From Candidatus Zixiibacteriota bacterium (GTDB lineage Bacteria > Zixibacteria > MSB-5A5 > GN15 > FEB-12), in the NCBI GenBank assembly GCA_040756055.1, contig JBFLZR010000004.1, positions 1 through 64,000 on the forward strand: a DNA stretch of 64,000 nt, in the 5' to 3' direction. Of the stretch, positions 44,613 to 54,026 are shown one piece after another. The notes under the pieces are model-generated. The model was not told the origin of the DNA and did not search any database. It saw nothing but the letters and a program-made list of their open reading frames with translations. Made by a program: the position numbers and the translations under genes. Each line of letters opens with the position of its first letter. Position 1 is the stretch's first letter.

Positions 44613-46313
44613 ATGGAAGGACTGGCGTACCTTCGTGACCTGGTTTTCATTCTCGGATTCGGCGTTGTCATAGTCGCGCTGTTTCACCGTCTGAAGTTGC
44701 CATCCACGACAGGTTTTATTCTCGCCGGTATCATAGTCGGCCCGCAGGGACTTGGTTTTATAGACGATGTACACAAGGTGGAAACCCTCGCCGAGGTTGG
44801 CGTGGCGCTGCTTCTGTTCGGCATCGGCCTTGAGCTATCGCTGGAAAAACTCCGCCGGCTCTGGAAGCCGATTCTGGCGGGAGGATTTCTTCAGGTCGGC
44901 ATAACGATTGTAGTGACATACGCGCTGTCGCGCTTCTACGGACTGCCGGGCAACTCCGCTGTATTCGTTGGTTTTCTCGTTGCTCTGTCGAGCACCGCTA
45001 TCGTTCTCCGAGGACTTCAGCAGCGTGGCGAGGTCGACGCACCCCACGGCCGCCTGACGCTCGGTATACTGGTCTTCCAGGATTTCAGTGTGGTACCGAT
45101 GATGCTTGCTATCCCCCTGCTGATTGGCACCGGTACCTCCGGCTCCGACCTGCTCATTGCGGCCGTTGAATCCGTTGCCATAGTCGTCGGCGTCCTGCTG
45201 GCGGCGCGAGTGCTGGTCCCCCGCATATTGAACCTTGTCGCGAGAACCCGTGAGCGACAGCTTTTTATTCTTTCTGTATTCGTAATCAGCGTGGGCACAG
45301 CGTGGCTGATCACAAGCTCGGGCGCGTCGCTGGCCATTGGCGCTTTCCTGGCCGGACTGGTCGTCGCCGGAAGTGAATACCGTCATCAGGCACTGGCCGA
45401 TCTGATCCCCTTCCGCGAAGTTTTCGCCAGCCTGTTTTTTGTCTCGGTGGGGATGTTTTTGGCTCCAGCCACGATGCTCACCAACATCACGCCGATTCTC
45501 ATACTTCTGGCAGCCATAATGGCCGGAAAGGCGCTGATCGTCTTCATTTCCGCCCTGATCCTGAGACTTCCCCCGCGGGTTGCCGCCCTTGCGGCTGTTT
45601 CGCTGGCGCAGGTGGGCGAATTTTCGCTCGTGTTGTTCTTTGCTTCTCAGGATACCGGCCTGCTCGACAGCGCCCTTGAGGCAAGTCTTATACCTGCGGC
45701 GATACTGTCGATGTTCCTGACCCCCATCGCCATCAGCTACGGACCGAATTTCGCCGCCGGTGTCGGTAAGATTCGAGGACTAACGAGACTGATGAAGGTC
45801 ACCTCGGCGGAAGAAGCGCCCGAATCGATGCGCGGTCTTCGCGACCATGTCATAATCGGCGGCTACGGTTTCGCGGGCCAGCAACTCGCAATGGCATTAA
45901 TGAGCGTGAATATCCCTTATGTGGTGGTGGATTTGAATGTTGAGAATGTCCGGAAAGCTTCAACCGAGGTCGGCAACACGTATTTCGGCGATGTCACCAG
46001 TGTTGAGGTGCTCGAGAAAGTCGGGGCTTCGAGCGCGCGAGAACTGGTGCTTCTGGTGAACGACACGCGTGCTACCGAGATGGCAGTAAAGGTCGCCCGG
46101 CGCCTGGCGCCAAATCTCACCATAGTGGCAAGGACGAGTTACCTTCTTGATATAGGGTCGCTGGAGAAGGCGGGGGCGGATTATGTCATCCCGGCCGAAC
46201 GCGAAGCCGCGGTGGCTGTCACATCACAGGTACTCAAAAATCACAGTCTCGGCGCCGGACAGATCGATAATTATTGTTCGCAAATCCGCACCCGGAGCGA
46301 AGAGGAAATTTAG
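44613..46313 (+). CDS. Kef/CPA2-type monovalent cation:proton antiporter with TrkA-N domain
   Basis: A 566-residue membrane protein. About 12 TM helices form the Na+/H+-exchanger fold (FILAGIIVGPQGLGF, EVGVALLLFGIGLELS, ALSSTAIVLRGLQQRG, ASLAIGAFLAGLVVAGSEYRHQ). A cytosolic Rossmann TrkA-N domain (VIIGGYGFAGQQLAMAL, about residue 415 on) binds nucleotide and should gate transport. KefB/YbaL-like; K+ or Na+ efflux cannot be decided. It overlaps the convergent small gene by 4 nt. Confidence 0.92.
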   Translation: MEGLAYLRDLVFILGFGVVIVALFHRLKLPSTTGFILAGIIVGPQGLGFIDDVHKVETLAEVGVALLLFGIGLELSLEKLRRLWKPILAGGFLQVGITIVVTYALSRFYGLPGNSAVFVGFLVALSSTAIVLRGLQQRGEVDAPHGRLTLGILVFQDFSVVPMMLAIPLLIGTGTSGSDLLIAAVESVAIVVGVLLAARVLVPRILNLVARTRERQLFILSVFVISVGTAWLITSSGASLAIGAFLAGLVVAGSEYRHQALADLIPFREVFASLFFVSVGMFLAPATMLTNITPILILLAAIMAGKALIVFISALILRLPPRVAALAAVSLAQVGEFSLVLFFASQDTGLLDSALEASLIPAAILSMFLTPIAISYGPNFAAGVGKIRGLTRLMKVTSAEEAPESMRGLRDHVIIGGYGFAGQQLAMALMSVNIPYVVVDLNVENVRKASTEVGNTYFGDVTSVEVLEKVGASSARELVLLVNDTRATEMAVKVARRLAPNLTIVARTSYLLDIGSLEKAGADYVIPAEREAAVAVTSQVLKNHSLGAGQIDNYCSQIRTRSEEEI

Positions 46314-46600
46314 GCCTCGATATTGTCCTGCTCCGTCCGCGATATCCGTTCCAAACGAAAAGTGTTGACCACTTCGGGGTCGGGACAGCAGAATGTCCCC
46401 ACGCCTTCCTGTTTCTCCCAGAAAAACGATCCGCCAAAACGCAATGCCGTGATAAACGGCATCAGCGAATTCAGCGCCCCCATACACATCCCGCCGGGGC
46501 TGTGTCTTTTGATATAGAAGACATCGCCGACTCTGTGGCCCGCCGGACAGTTTTTAATCTGCGAGATCAGCGTAATCTTGATGTCGTAAACCTCTGCCAT
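46310..46600 (-). CDS. TIGR04076-like small protein
   Basis: A 96-residue protein resembling the TIGR04076 family: KITLISQIKNCPAGHRVGDVFYI near the start, PGGMCMGALNSLMPFITALRFGG in the middle and a FCCPDPEVVNTFRLER end. The conserved cysteines (CPAGH, CMGA, CCPD) suggest metal or redox binding. Function unknown. It follows the SDR gene with a 7-nt gap, so the two probably share a transcript. Confidence 0.75.
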   Translation of the reverse strand: MAEVYDIKITLISQIKNCPAGHRVGDVFYIKRHSPGGMCMGALNSLMPFITALRFGGSFFWEKQEGVGTFCCPDPEVVNTFRLERISRTEQDNIEA

Positions 46601-46607
46601 AGTTGCC

Positions 46608-47357
46608 TCAAGTCATTTGGGATCCGCCGCAAACCGGCAGGTAAGTACCGGTGACGAATTTTGACCAATCGGCGCAGTAGAATAGAACGGCGCCGGCGAT
46701 ATCATCCGGCTCTCCAAGACGTCTCAGCGGCGTATGGTTGGCCACTGCTTCTTTCATCTGCGGCGGCTGATGCGCGGTGGCATCGGTATTGGTCAGCCCC
46801 GGAGCGACTACATTGACCCTGATACCGTGCGGACCCAGTTCCAGGGCCAGCCCTTTCGAGAACGCGTCAAGGGCCGACTTGGCGCTCGTGTGCGCGATAA
46901 ATCCAACACCAGGAACCCGCGAAAGCCCGCTGCTGATATTCACGATACATCCGCCTTTGCGTTCAATCATGCCGGGCACCACCGCCTGACAACAAAAGAA
47001 CGCGGCCCGCATTTCGTGCAGAAGCTTGTTTTCAAACCCTTCCCACGGAAACTGCACGAAGGGCACCACGGGAAAACTCATATTGGCGTTGTTAACCAGA
47101 ATATCCACCGTCCCCAGTTCGGCTTCGGTCTTTTTGACCATGGCCACGACCTGTTCGCGAACCGAAACATCGGCGTGAATCAAAATAGCCTCGCCGCCGG
47201 CGTCTTTAATCTCCCTGACTACCTTCTCCCCCGCCTCTCTGTTCTGAACGTAGTTGACCGCAACTTTAGCGCCGTTGGCTGCCAGAATTTTAGCCGTGGC
47301 CGCGCCGATTCCACGGCTCGATCCGGTCACAACCGCGACCTTTCCTTTTAATATCAT
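46608..47357 (-). CDS. SDR-family oxidoreductase lacking the catalytic Tyr
   Basis: A 249-residue FabG-like short-chain dehydrogenase from ATG 47357, preceded by GAGGTGG. The cofactor loop TGSSRGIG and HADVSV are intact and the NNAG motif is NNAN. The active-site Ser143 and Lys160 are present, but the Tyr expected 13 residues after the Ser is His156 (HTSAK instead of YxxxK). It may therefore have a changed mechanism or act as a binding protein. Upstream in-frame residues have no ribosome site. Confidence 0.85.
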   Translation of the reverse strand: MILKGKVAVVTGSSRGIGAATAKILAANGAKVAVNYVQNREAGEKVVREIKDAGGEAILIHADVSVREQVVAMVKKTEAELGTVDILVNNANMSFPVVPFVQFPWEGFENKLLHEMRAAFFCCQAVVPGMIERKGGCIVNISSGLSRVPGVGFIAHTSAKSALDAFSKGLALELGPHGIRVNVVAPGLTNTDATAHQPPQMKEAVANHTPLRRLGEPDDIAGAVLFYCADWSKFVTGTYLPVCGGSQMT

Positions 47358-47474
47358 AAGGCCACCTCGGTGGGGATGAACATCCCCGGTTTGTTTGTGA
47401 TGATTTTCCTCAAGCATAACAGTCTGACCAACAATAGTCAAGTCGACCGATTCAGCGAACGACCACTACACGCC

Positions 47475-47503
47475 TTGACAAGAGCCTCGTATGCTGGTAT
47501 CGT
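47475..47503 (+). promoter_or_regulatory. Promoter of the cupin-dipeptidase pair
   Basis: A perfect TTGACA (47475-47480), 17-nt spacer and TATCGT (47498-47503), about 78 nt before the cupin ATG. Confidence 0.5.
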
Positions 47504-47580
47504 AATAGTTGTCATCAGAAGTGTGTACTCAATGCTGAGCTGATTGCAGAACAAACCCATTGACACAGAAGGGGGCTGCC

Positions 47581-47982
47581 ATGAGCGAACCTGTCAGAAA
47601 ATCGGAATTCAGAAACACCGCCGAGCGAAACATAAAAGAGCTGAGTAAACGGCTCAATGAGTATTTCGCGCCGAAAGTTATCGGTGAAGTGAACGACGTC
47701 TTTATCAAGGTTACCAAGACGAAGGGTGAGGATGTTCCCTGGCACACGCACGACAACGAAGACGAGATGTTTTACATTCTCGAGGGTAGTCTTACGATGT
47801 TCGTTGAGAACGAGCCGCCGCTGACACTCGAGGCCGGGGAATTTTTCATCGTCAAGCAAGGTGTCAGGCACCGGGTAAGCTCGCGAGATGATTGCTGGAT
47901 GATGCTTATCGAGAACAAGAGCACGAAGCACGTCGGCGACGCTATCTCGCACATCGCGAAATCAATCGAAGAACAGCTATAG
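47581..47982 (+). CDS. Cupin-domain protein
   Basis: A 133-residue cupin starting at ATG 47581 with AAGGGGG upstream. Motif 1 appears as WHTHDNEDEMFYILEG (two His and a Glu as metal ligands) and motif 2 as GEFFIVKQGVRHRV. Similar stand-alone cupins include isomerases and dioxygenases. Substrate unknown. It is followed after 32 nt by the M19 dipeptidase. Confidence 0.85.
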   Translation: MSEPVRKSEFRNTAERNIKELSKRLNEYFAPKVIGEVNDVFIKVTKTKGEDVPWHTHDNEDEMFYILEGSLTMFVENEPPLTLEAGEFFIVKQGVRHRVSSRDDCWMMLIENKSTKHVGDAISHIAKSIEEQL

Positions 47983-48014
47983 CTTATATTCGAGGGAAAA
48001 CGAAAGGAATCATC

Positions 48015-49016
48015 ATGACGCAGGCCAAACGAACCTATCCCGTTGTCGATCTCCACTGTGATATGACCCACTACCTGGCCACTGTTGATAACGCCTCCCC
48101 CGATAACACGCAACAGGTTGGCTGCGCCACGCCATTCTTGAAGGAGGGCAAGGTGGCGCTGCAGGTGATGGCTATAAGCTCGGTCGAAGAAACGCCTGAT
48201 TTGAGCGTCAGTAACGCGCAGATAGCATGGTACGGCAAACTTCTGGCCGACTACAGTGACTCTTTTACAACTTTTGGGGATCCGCAGGAAATCGACAGGA
48301 TCTCTCAATCCGGCAAAACGGCGATAGTACCAGCTATAGAAAACGCCTCATCTTTTTGCGGCGCCGATGATTCACTCGAGGACGCTTTCATGTTTCTCGA
48401 CCGGCTGATAGCCGATATCGGACGACCGCTATACATATCTTTGACTCACCACAGGGAAAACAGGTTTGGCGGCGGCAACACGACCGATGTCGGGCTGAAA
48501 GATGACGGCCGAACGCTTCTGCAGTACCTTAACGGCAAGAAGATCGCGGTCGATCTGTCGCACACCAGTGACGATCTGGCGCACGATATCATTGACCATA
48601 TCGACTCAGCGGGCCTGAGGATTCCGATTATCGCCAGCCATTCCAACTTTCGGTCGGTGCACGACCATCGACGTAACCTTCCCGATGAACTCGCCAAGGA
48701 AATCATGAGCCGTCAGGGCCTTATCGGAATCAATTTCGTTCGTGCTTTCATGCACCCCTCGGACCCGGCGTATCTGATGAAACATATCGAATATGGTTTG
48801 AGTCTGGGCGGTGAGAAGGCAATCGCGCTTGGGGCTGACTTTTTCTATACCGATGACCACCCCGATCAGAGCCGAAGACCGTTTTATTTCCCCGAGCATG
48901 AGAACGCCGGGAAATATGTCGATATCCTCCACGACCTGACCGGCAGGTTCGGGGAGTCAACGGCAAATAATATAGCCAATCAGAATGCCCTGCGGTTTAT
49001 GAAGCGGCTCGGATAA
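48015..49016 (+). CDS. Membrane-dipeptidase-family (M19) peptidase
   Basis: A 333-residue amidohydrolase-fold dipeptidase starting at ATG 48015 (GAAAGGAA upstream). Metal and active-site positions are visible: DLHCD (His-x-Asp), AIENAS (bridging Glu), DLSHTSDD, IIASHSN and GADFF. No signal peptide is seen, so it is probably cytosolic, unlike renal dipeptidase. Expected to cleave dipeptides, including D- or dehydro-residues. Confidence 0.85.
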   Translation: MTQAKRTYPVVDLHCDMTHYLATVDNASPDNTQQVGCATPFLKEGKVALQVMAISSVEETPDLSVSNAQIAWYGKLLADYSDSFTTFGDPQEIDRISQSGKTAIVPAIENASSFCGADDSLEDAFMFLDRLIADIGRPLYISLTHHRENRFGGGNTTDVGLKDDGRTLLQYLNGKKIAVDLSHTSDDLAHDIIDHIDSAGLRIPIIASHSNFRSVHDHRRNLPDELAKEIMSRQGLIGINFVRAFMHPSDPAYLMKHIEYGLSLGGEKAIALGADFFYTDDHPDQSRRPFYFPEHENAGKYVDILHDLTGRFGESTANNIANQNALRFMKRLG

Positions 49017-49062
49017 ACGGGCATGGGGCTTTGAGCCATCGCGTAAAAAACCCGGTGAATCT

Positions 49063-49186
49063 GAAGATTCACCGGGCATAACCTAAGCGAAGATTCACCA
49101 GCACAACTTAAGTGAAGATTCACCGGGCACAACCTAAGCACAGATTGACCGGGCACAACTTAGGTGAAGATTCACCGGGCATCACG
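49063..49186. repeat. Tandem array of five 25-26-bp repeats
   Basis: Units begin near 49063, 49089, 49114, 49140 and 49166 and read roughly GAAGATTCACCGGGCACAAC plus YTAAGY. Unit boundaries create GTGAA-GA-TTCAC mini-hairpins. The first unit is preceded by GGTGAATCT, as at 3991. Units drift by a few substitutions. It lies between the dipeptidase and a convergent gene. Confidence 0.8.
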
Positions 49187-49208
49187 CTATAACATGAAAT
49201 TAGTGCCA

Positions 49209-49631
49209 TCACCCCTTTTCATCCAGAATATCCGAGAGCAAACCCGCTGCTTGCCCTGTCAGGGCACGGCATTTATCGCTGTCATTTTGTTCGCCGAATC
49301 CTTCCAGAAGCGTGCTGCACTTCGTGCAGCCGAATTCTTTTGCGAAACGGGCGCGGTATTCCGTCGCCAGGTCTTTCGCCTTCTGAACATCGACACCCGG
49401 TCTTGTCCTGCCATAAAGCAGGCCGATAGCCAAAACTCCGCCCGAAAGCGCCCCACAGAGCTCTTCGTGCGTGCCGCCTACGCCGCCGCCTAGGGCGGAA
49501 GCCACTCGCGGAAGTTCTCCATCCAGATCATTTATCCGCGACTCTATTGTCGCCAGGAGTACCGACTCGGCGCAGTTAAAGCCTGACGCCATGTAACTGT
49601 AAGCCTTCTTCTCTATCTTTTCACGTGACAT
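49209..49631 (-). CDS. C_GCAxxG_C_C family redox-type protein
   Basis: A 140-residue protein with the family's spaced cysteines: SGFNCAESVL (Cys20), ELCGALSGGVLAIG, a GCTKC pair and KCRALTG. The pattern suggests disulfide or metal chemistry; members are often near redox enzymes. AAGGAG is 7 nt from the ATG. No partner gene is adjacent. Confidence 0.85.
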   Translation of the reverse strand: MSREKIEKKAYSYMASGFNCAESVLLATIESRINDLDGELPRVASALGGGVGGTHEELCGALSGGVLAIGLLYGRTRPGVDVQKAKDLATEYRARFAKEFGCTKCSTLLEGFGEQNDSDKCRALTGQAAGLLSDILDEKG

Positions 49632-49865
49632 ACATTATCTCCTTAAGATGTCCTTCGACCTTGAGTTAATCCAACTTACATCAAAATCACTTGGATATCA
49701 ATCCCTCTGCGGGGACTTGAAGTGGTTTTGAACTGCCGGTCCAACCTGCCAACAATTCACCTCCAAGTTTCTACGGCGGCTACCGAATTATTGTTTCATG
49801 ATAATACAAAGTATATATTGTTCAGGCGTACGTCACGGGCCGGAAGAATCTCTCGAAGCGAGACG

Positions 49866-50432
49866 ATGGAAGAATTATATCTGAAAACCCGCGGTGATTG
49901 GCGAAAATGGTTATCGAAAAACCGTAGCCGTAGCGAGGGCGTCTGGCTGGTCTTCTACAAAAAAGGCGCGGACAGGCCCTCTTTGGAATATGATGACGCG
50001 GTGGAAGAAGCCTTGTGCTTTGGCTGGATCGACAGCGTTATAAAGAAAATTGATGATCACAAGTATGTTCGCAAGTTCACCCCGCGCAAACCTTCAAGTA
50101 ACTGGTCCGACCTTAACAAGAAACGCGTCGCCAAACTCGTCAGGACTGGACTGATGACCAATGCCGGACTGGCGCTGGTGGATGAAGCTAAGAAATCCGG
50201 CCAGTGGGACAAACCCGACCCTCCGTCGTTGCCTCCGGACTTACCCGATGAATTCAAGGCGGCATTGGCGAAGAACAAGAAGGCGAAGACGCACTTCGAC
50301 AATCTCGCTCCATCGTACAAGAAGCAGTTCATCGGATGGATTTCGTTCGCGAAACGTCCCGAGACCCGAGCCAAACGCGTTGCTGAGTCTATCGCTCTGC
50401 TTGAGCGCGGCGAGAAGCTGGGGATGAAATAA
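49866..50432 (+). CDS. YdeI/OmpD-associated family protein
   Basis: A 188-residue protein starting at ATG 49866: a TRGDWRKWLSKNRSRSEGVWLVFYKKG start, YDDAVEEALCFGWIDSVIKKID, the FTPRKPSSNWSDLNKKRVAKL signature, and SYKKQFIGWISFAKRPETRAKRV at the end. It is a cytosolic protein of unknown activity. The 234-nt region upstream shows no gene. Confidence 0.85.
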   Translation: MEELYLKTRGDWRKWLSKNRSRSEGVWLVFYKKGADRPSLEYDDAVEEALCFGWIDSVIKKIDDHKYVRKFTPRKPSSNWSDLNKKRVAKLVRTGLMTNAGLALVDEAKKSGQWDKPDPPSLPPDLPDEFKAALAKNKKAKTHFDNLAPSYKKQFIGWISFAKRPETRAKRVAESIALLERGEKLGMK

Positions 50433-50486
50433 CGACTCGGAGGATCTGCACATCATTCTCATCAGGACTCGCCCCCCAAATGCCTG

Positions 50487-50515
50487 TTGACCTTGCCCTC
50501 TGCGGGGGCTATATT
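50487..50515 (+). promoter_or_regulatory. Sigma-70-type promoter of purL
   Basis: TTGACC (50487-50492), 17-nt spacer, TATATT (50510-50515), 25 nt before the purL ATG, which has AAGGAG upstream. Confidence 0.7.
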
Positions 50516-50539
50516 CGGTTTTTACTATAAGGAGATAAT

Positions 50540-52780
50540 ATGGCCGCCGCCTATAAGCAACCCGATGTTACCCCCGAAATGATTGAAAGCCACGGGCTTA
50601 ACAAGGAAGAATACGAGAAAATAAAACAGATCCTCGGCCGCGAACCAAACTACACCGAACTCGGCATCTTCTCGGTCATGTGGTCCGAGCACTGCTCCTA
50701 CAAAAACTCCATTGCCCTGCTCAAAACTCTCCCCCGCGACGGCGAAAGTCTGCTCGCCAAGGCGGGCGAAGAAAACGCCGGCGCGGTGGATATCGGTGAT
50801 GGTCTGGCGGTCATTTTTAAAATCGAATCCCACAACCACCCATCGGCAGTCGAACCCTATCAAGGCGCGGCAACAGGCGTGGGCGGCATCCTTCGCGATA
50901 TCTTCACTATGGGCGCAAGACCTATCGCCTCGCTCAACTCCCTGCGCTTCGGCTTGCCCTCGAATGGACGCGTGAGATATCTGGTGGATGGCGTCGTGCG
51001 CGGTATCGGCGACTACGGCAACTCGTTCGGCGTCCCGACCGTAGCTGGTGAAGTCTATTTCGATGAATCCTACACCGGCAACCCGCTGGTCAACGCCATG
51101 GCGGTCGGTATCGTGAAAACCAGCGAGATGGCGTCGGCGGTGATGAAGGGCGAGGGCAACCCGGTTATGATTGTCGGCTCCAAGACGGGCCGCGATGGTA
51201 TCCACGGCGCGACATTCGCCTCCGAAGAAATCAGCGAAAAATCAGAGTCCAAGCGCCCATCGGTGCAAATAGGCGATCCGTTCACCGAGAAACTTCTCGT
51301 GGAAGCCACTCTCGAAATCATCCGCGAGGGGTTGATCGTCGGCATTCAGGACATGGGGGCGGCGGGTCTCACCTGTTCGTCATCGGAGATGTCGGCCAAG
51401 GGCAAGTCGGGTGTCGTAATAGATATCGAAAAAGTCCCCGTGCGCGAAACGGGCATGATCCCTTACGAAACGCTTCTATCCGAATCACAGGAGCGGATGC
51501 TGGTGTGTGTCAAGAAGGGCAACGAAGATAAAGTCAAAGCCATTTTCGATAAATGGGGTCTCGACTCGGTCATCATAGGCCGTGTCACCAGCGACGAAAT
51601 GATGACGGTGAGGCTCAATGGTGAAGTAGTCTCCCGTATCCCCTCTGACTGCCTCGTGCTCGGCGGTGGCGCCCCGGTGTATCATCGCGAGACAAAGCGC
51701 CCGGCATACATGGATGAAATCGTGAAGATCGATCTGGCCGACTACCCCCTCGATCGCGACTGGAACGAGACCCTGCGCGCTATGCTTTCGGCTCCGAACA
51801 TCTGTCACAAGGGTTGGGTATTCGATCAATATGATTCCATGGTGCGGACCAACACCGCTATCGGGCCTGGCTCCGATGCCGCGATTCTTCGTCTTCGCAA
51901 AACCAAAAAAGCCCTGGCCATGACCACTGACTGCAATGGAAGGTATTGTTATATCAATCCGCGTCTCGGGGCGCAAAGCGCGGTGGCCGAGGCGGCCCGC
52001 AATATCGTTTGTTCCGGCGGCAAACCGCTGGCGATTACCAACTGCCTCAATTTCGGCAATCCGTACAAACCGGAAATCTATTATGGCTTCGCCGAGTCAG
52101 TCGGCGGCATGGGCGACGCCTGCCGGGTGTTCGAGACTCCGGTGACCGGCGGTAATGTATCGTTCTACAACGAAGACCCCGCCCGAGCCGTGTTCCCCTC
52201 CCCTGTGATCGGCATGATCGGTCTGGTAGAGGACACTTCGCACATTACCACCCAGTGGTTCAAAAAGGATGGCGACATTGTCTTTTTACTCGGAGAAAAC
52301 AAAGAACATCTCGGCGCGTCGGAATATCTCCACACGATCTTCCGCCAGACCAAAGGACAGGTTCCCCCGCTCGATTTACAGGCCGAACGACGCCTGCAGG
52401 ACGCCTTGCTCGATGCTATCAAAAAAGGTCTGATCCGCTCGGCTCACGATTGCTCCGAAGGCGGCCTGGCTGTGGCGCTCGCTGAGTGCTGTATCTCGAA
52501 TAGAGAAAATCAAATCGGCGCCCGGATCACGCTCGATGATTCTATCCGCGCCGATGCCCTGCTGTTCGGCGAGGTACCATCGAGAGTAATCATCAGTTGT
52601 GAACCATCGATGGTTAAGCACGTGTCGAAACTGTTCACCGGTGCGAAAGTGCCGTTCAAAGAGATCGGCAGAGTCGGCGGCGGACGCCTAAAGATAAATG
52701 ATCTGGTCGATATCGACCTGGCTTCGATGGATGACTCCTGGTACAACGCCATGAGCCGATTCATGGAGAAGGTCAAGTAG
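50540..52780 (+). CDS. purL: Phosphoribosylformylglycinamidine synthase, small-type PurL
   Basis: A 746-residue FGAM synthase subunit of purine synthesis. Typical stretches: [67 protein letters not shown] and [14 protein letters not shown]. The length matches the PurLQS type, which needs separate PurQ and PurS subunits; neither is in the window. Confidence 0.97.
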   Translation: MAAAYKQPDVTPEMIESHGLNKEEYEKIKQILGREPNYTELGIFSVMWSEHCSYKNSIALLKTLPRDGESLLAKAGEENAGAVDIGDGLAVIFKIESHNHPSAVEPYQGAATGVGGILRDIFTMGARPIASLNSLRFGLPSNGRVRYLVDGVVRGIGDYGNSFGVPTVAGEVYFDESYTGNPLVNAMAVGIVKTSEMASAVMKGEGNPVMIVGSKTGRDGIHGATFASEEISEKSESKRPSVQIGDPFTEKLLVEATLEIIREGLIVGIQDMGAAGLTCSSSEMSAKGKSGVVIDIEKVPVRETGMIPYETLLSESQERMLVCVKKGNEDKVKAIFDKWGLDSVIIGRVTSDEMMTVRLNGEVVSRIPSDCLVLGGGAPVYHRETKRPAYMDEIVKIDLADYPLDRDWNETLRAMLSAPNICHKGWVFDQYDSMVRTNTAIGPGSDAAILRLRKTKKALAMTTDCNGRYCYINPRLGAQSAVAEAARNIVCSGGKPLAITNCLNFGNPYKPEIYYGFAESVGGMGDACRVFETPVTGGNVSFYNEDPARAVFPSPVIGMIGLVEDTSHITTQWFKKDGDIVFLLGENKEHLGASEYLHTIFRQTKGQVPPLDLQAERRLQDALLDAIKKGLIRSAHDCSEGGLAVALAECCISNRENQIGARITLDDSIRADALLFGEVPSRVIISCEPSMVKHVSKLFTGAKVPFKEIGRVGGGRLKINDLVDIDLASMDDSWYNAMSRFMEKVK

Positions 52781-52817
52781 TGTCTTTCTATCGCCGCCGA
52801 TAGATCATATTTAGTCT

Positions 52818-53546
52818 ATGGCATTGTATATCTTTTCAGACGCACATCTGGGATCCGCCTCGCAGGAGAAAGAGGCCCGGAAAGTCGCCGCGATTCGCGC
52901 CTTGTTCGAGAAGGTCAAGCTCGATGGTGACCGTCTCGTGATTCTGGGCGACCTGTTCGATTTCTGGTTCGAGTACAAACACGCCATCCCAAAGGACCAC
53001 CATCAGGTGCTTTTCATGCTCAGTGAACTCATCGATCGCGGCATCAAAATCGACTATGTCAGCGGCAACCATGATTTCTGGATGGGCGATTTCTTCGAAA
53101 CTCAGATGGGCATGAAGGTTCATCGTGACTGTCTTGAAATGGAGTACGATGGCCTCAAGCTGCATTTGATTCACGGCGATGGTCTGGCGCCGGCGGATCG
53201 CGGCTACCGCTTGCTGAAACGAATCCTTCGCAACCGGTTCAACATCTGGCTCTATCGCAAACTCCCCCCCGACTGGGCTATTCCGCTCGCCAAGGCCGTC
53301 AGCGGGTCATCACGCGAATACACTTCCCGCCGCGACCACACTTTCGCGCCGGATTATGAAGCCTACGCTCAGCGCAAGCTGGCTGATGGTTTCGATATCG
53401 TGGCGATAAGCCATCTGCACATACCTGTCGAGAAGAAGCTCGACGGCGGCACGTATATCAACACCGGCGATTTCATACACCATTTCAGCTATGCCCGTCT
53501 GGCCGACGGTAAAATTGAACTCGGTTTTCTCGACCAAAGCGAGTAG
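52818..53546 (+). CDS. lpxH: UDP-2,3-diacylglucosamine pyrophosphatase-like phosphoesterase
   Basis: A 242-residue calcineurin-type phosphoesterase. Metal motifs are SDAHLGS, GDLFDFW, SGNHDFW, LIHGDG and ISHLHIP, with the LpxH-type YRLLKRILRN region, and the length is close to E. coli LpxH. It would make lipid X in lipid A synthesis at the inner membrane. No ribosome site is seen; CATATT lies 7 nt before the ATG. The enzyme supports a Gram-negative envelope. Confidence 0.8.
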   Translation: MALYIFSDAHLGSASQEKEARKVAAIRALFEKVKLDGDRLVILGDLFDFWFEYKHAIPKDHHQVLFMLSELIDRGIKIDYVSGNHDFWMGDFFETQMGMKVHRDCLEMEYDGLKLHLIHGDGLAPADRGYRLLKRILRNRFNIWLYRKLPPDWAIPLAKAVSGSSREYTSRRDHTFAPDYEAYAQRKLADGFDIVAISHLHIPVEKKLDGGTYINTGDFIHHFSYARLADGKIELGFLDQSE

Positions 53547-54026
53547 TCACAACAACGCAGTGCCCCACCCTCTGGGTTGGTTCTTCCGGCCACAAAAATA
53601 AACCAACGAGCAACCCACCCAAAGGGCTTGTTGAAGAACCTTTGCGCTGTTGTGTCAGGTCTTGATTTCTGCTTGCAGAAATTGTGACCTGACACCTAAG
53701 TTCAAGAGCTGCACAAGCGTCAGGTCACCTAAATCTGCTACGCGAATTTACATGACCTGCCACAACCAGGCACGAGGACTTCTTCAACAAACGTAGGGCG
53801 GTGGGCCACCCGATGGGTTTTCTCGACCAAAGCGCTATTGACACTCCTCGCTCCTGAGTGCATATTAAAATCAGAGGGTGGCTTCCTTGTATCCCCCCAT
53901 CGGGGGTAAACGTCTTTTGTGTCCTCCAACAACATCGGTTCGACATCCGTGATTCTATTGTAAAGACAAACGCTTCGTCGCGACAGGCCGCAGCTTTCGC
54001 GCGAGCAGAAAGGCAAGGGAGGAAAC
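53547..54026. other. 480-nt intergenic region with repeats
   Basis: No gene is supported. It holds the paired A + B element at 53652-53762. At about 53814-53833 there is a second copy of the last coding bases of lpxH (GGTTTTCTCGACCAAAGCG, also at 53522-53541). GGGAGGAAAC just before 54027 is the ribosome site of the YbaK gene. Confidence 0.6.
53652..53762. repeat. Paired nested inverted-repeat element (A + degenerate B)
   Basis: Part A: GTGTCAGGTC (53652-53661) / GACCTGACAC (53686-53695) around TTTCTGC-TT-GCAGAAA. Part B starts 66 nt later with CGTCAGGTCA and closes with TGACCTGCCA, its inner stem being poorly preserved. Confidence 0.75.

Noticed and set aside
49054-49186. CRISPR array
   Set aside because: The units abut directly with no unique spacers, and there are no cas genes.
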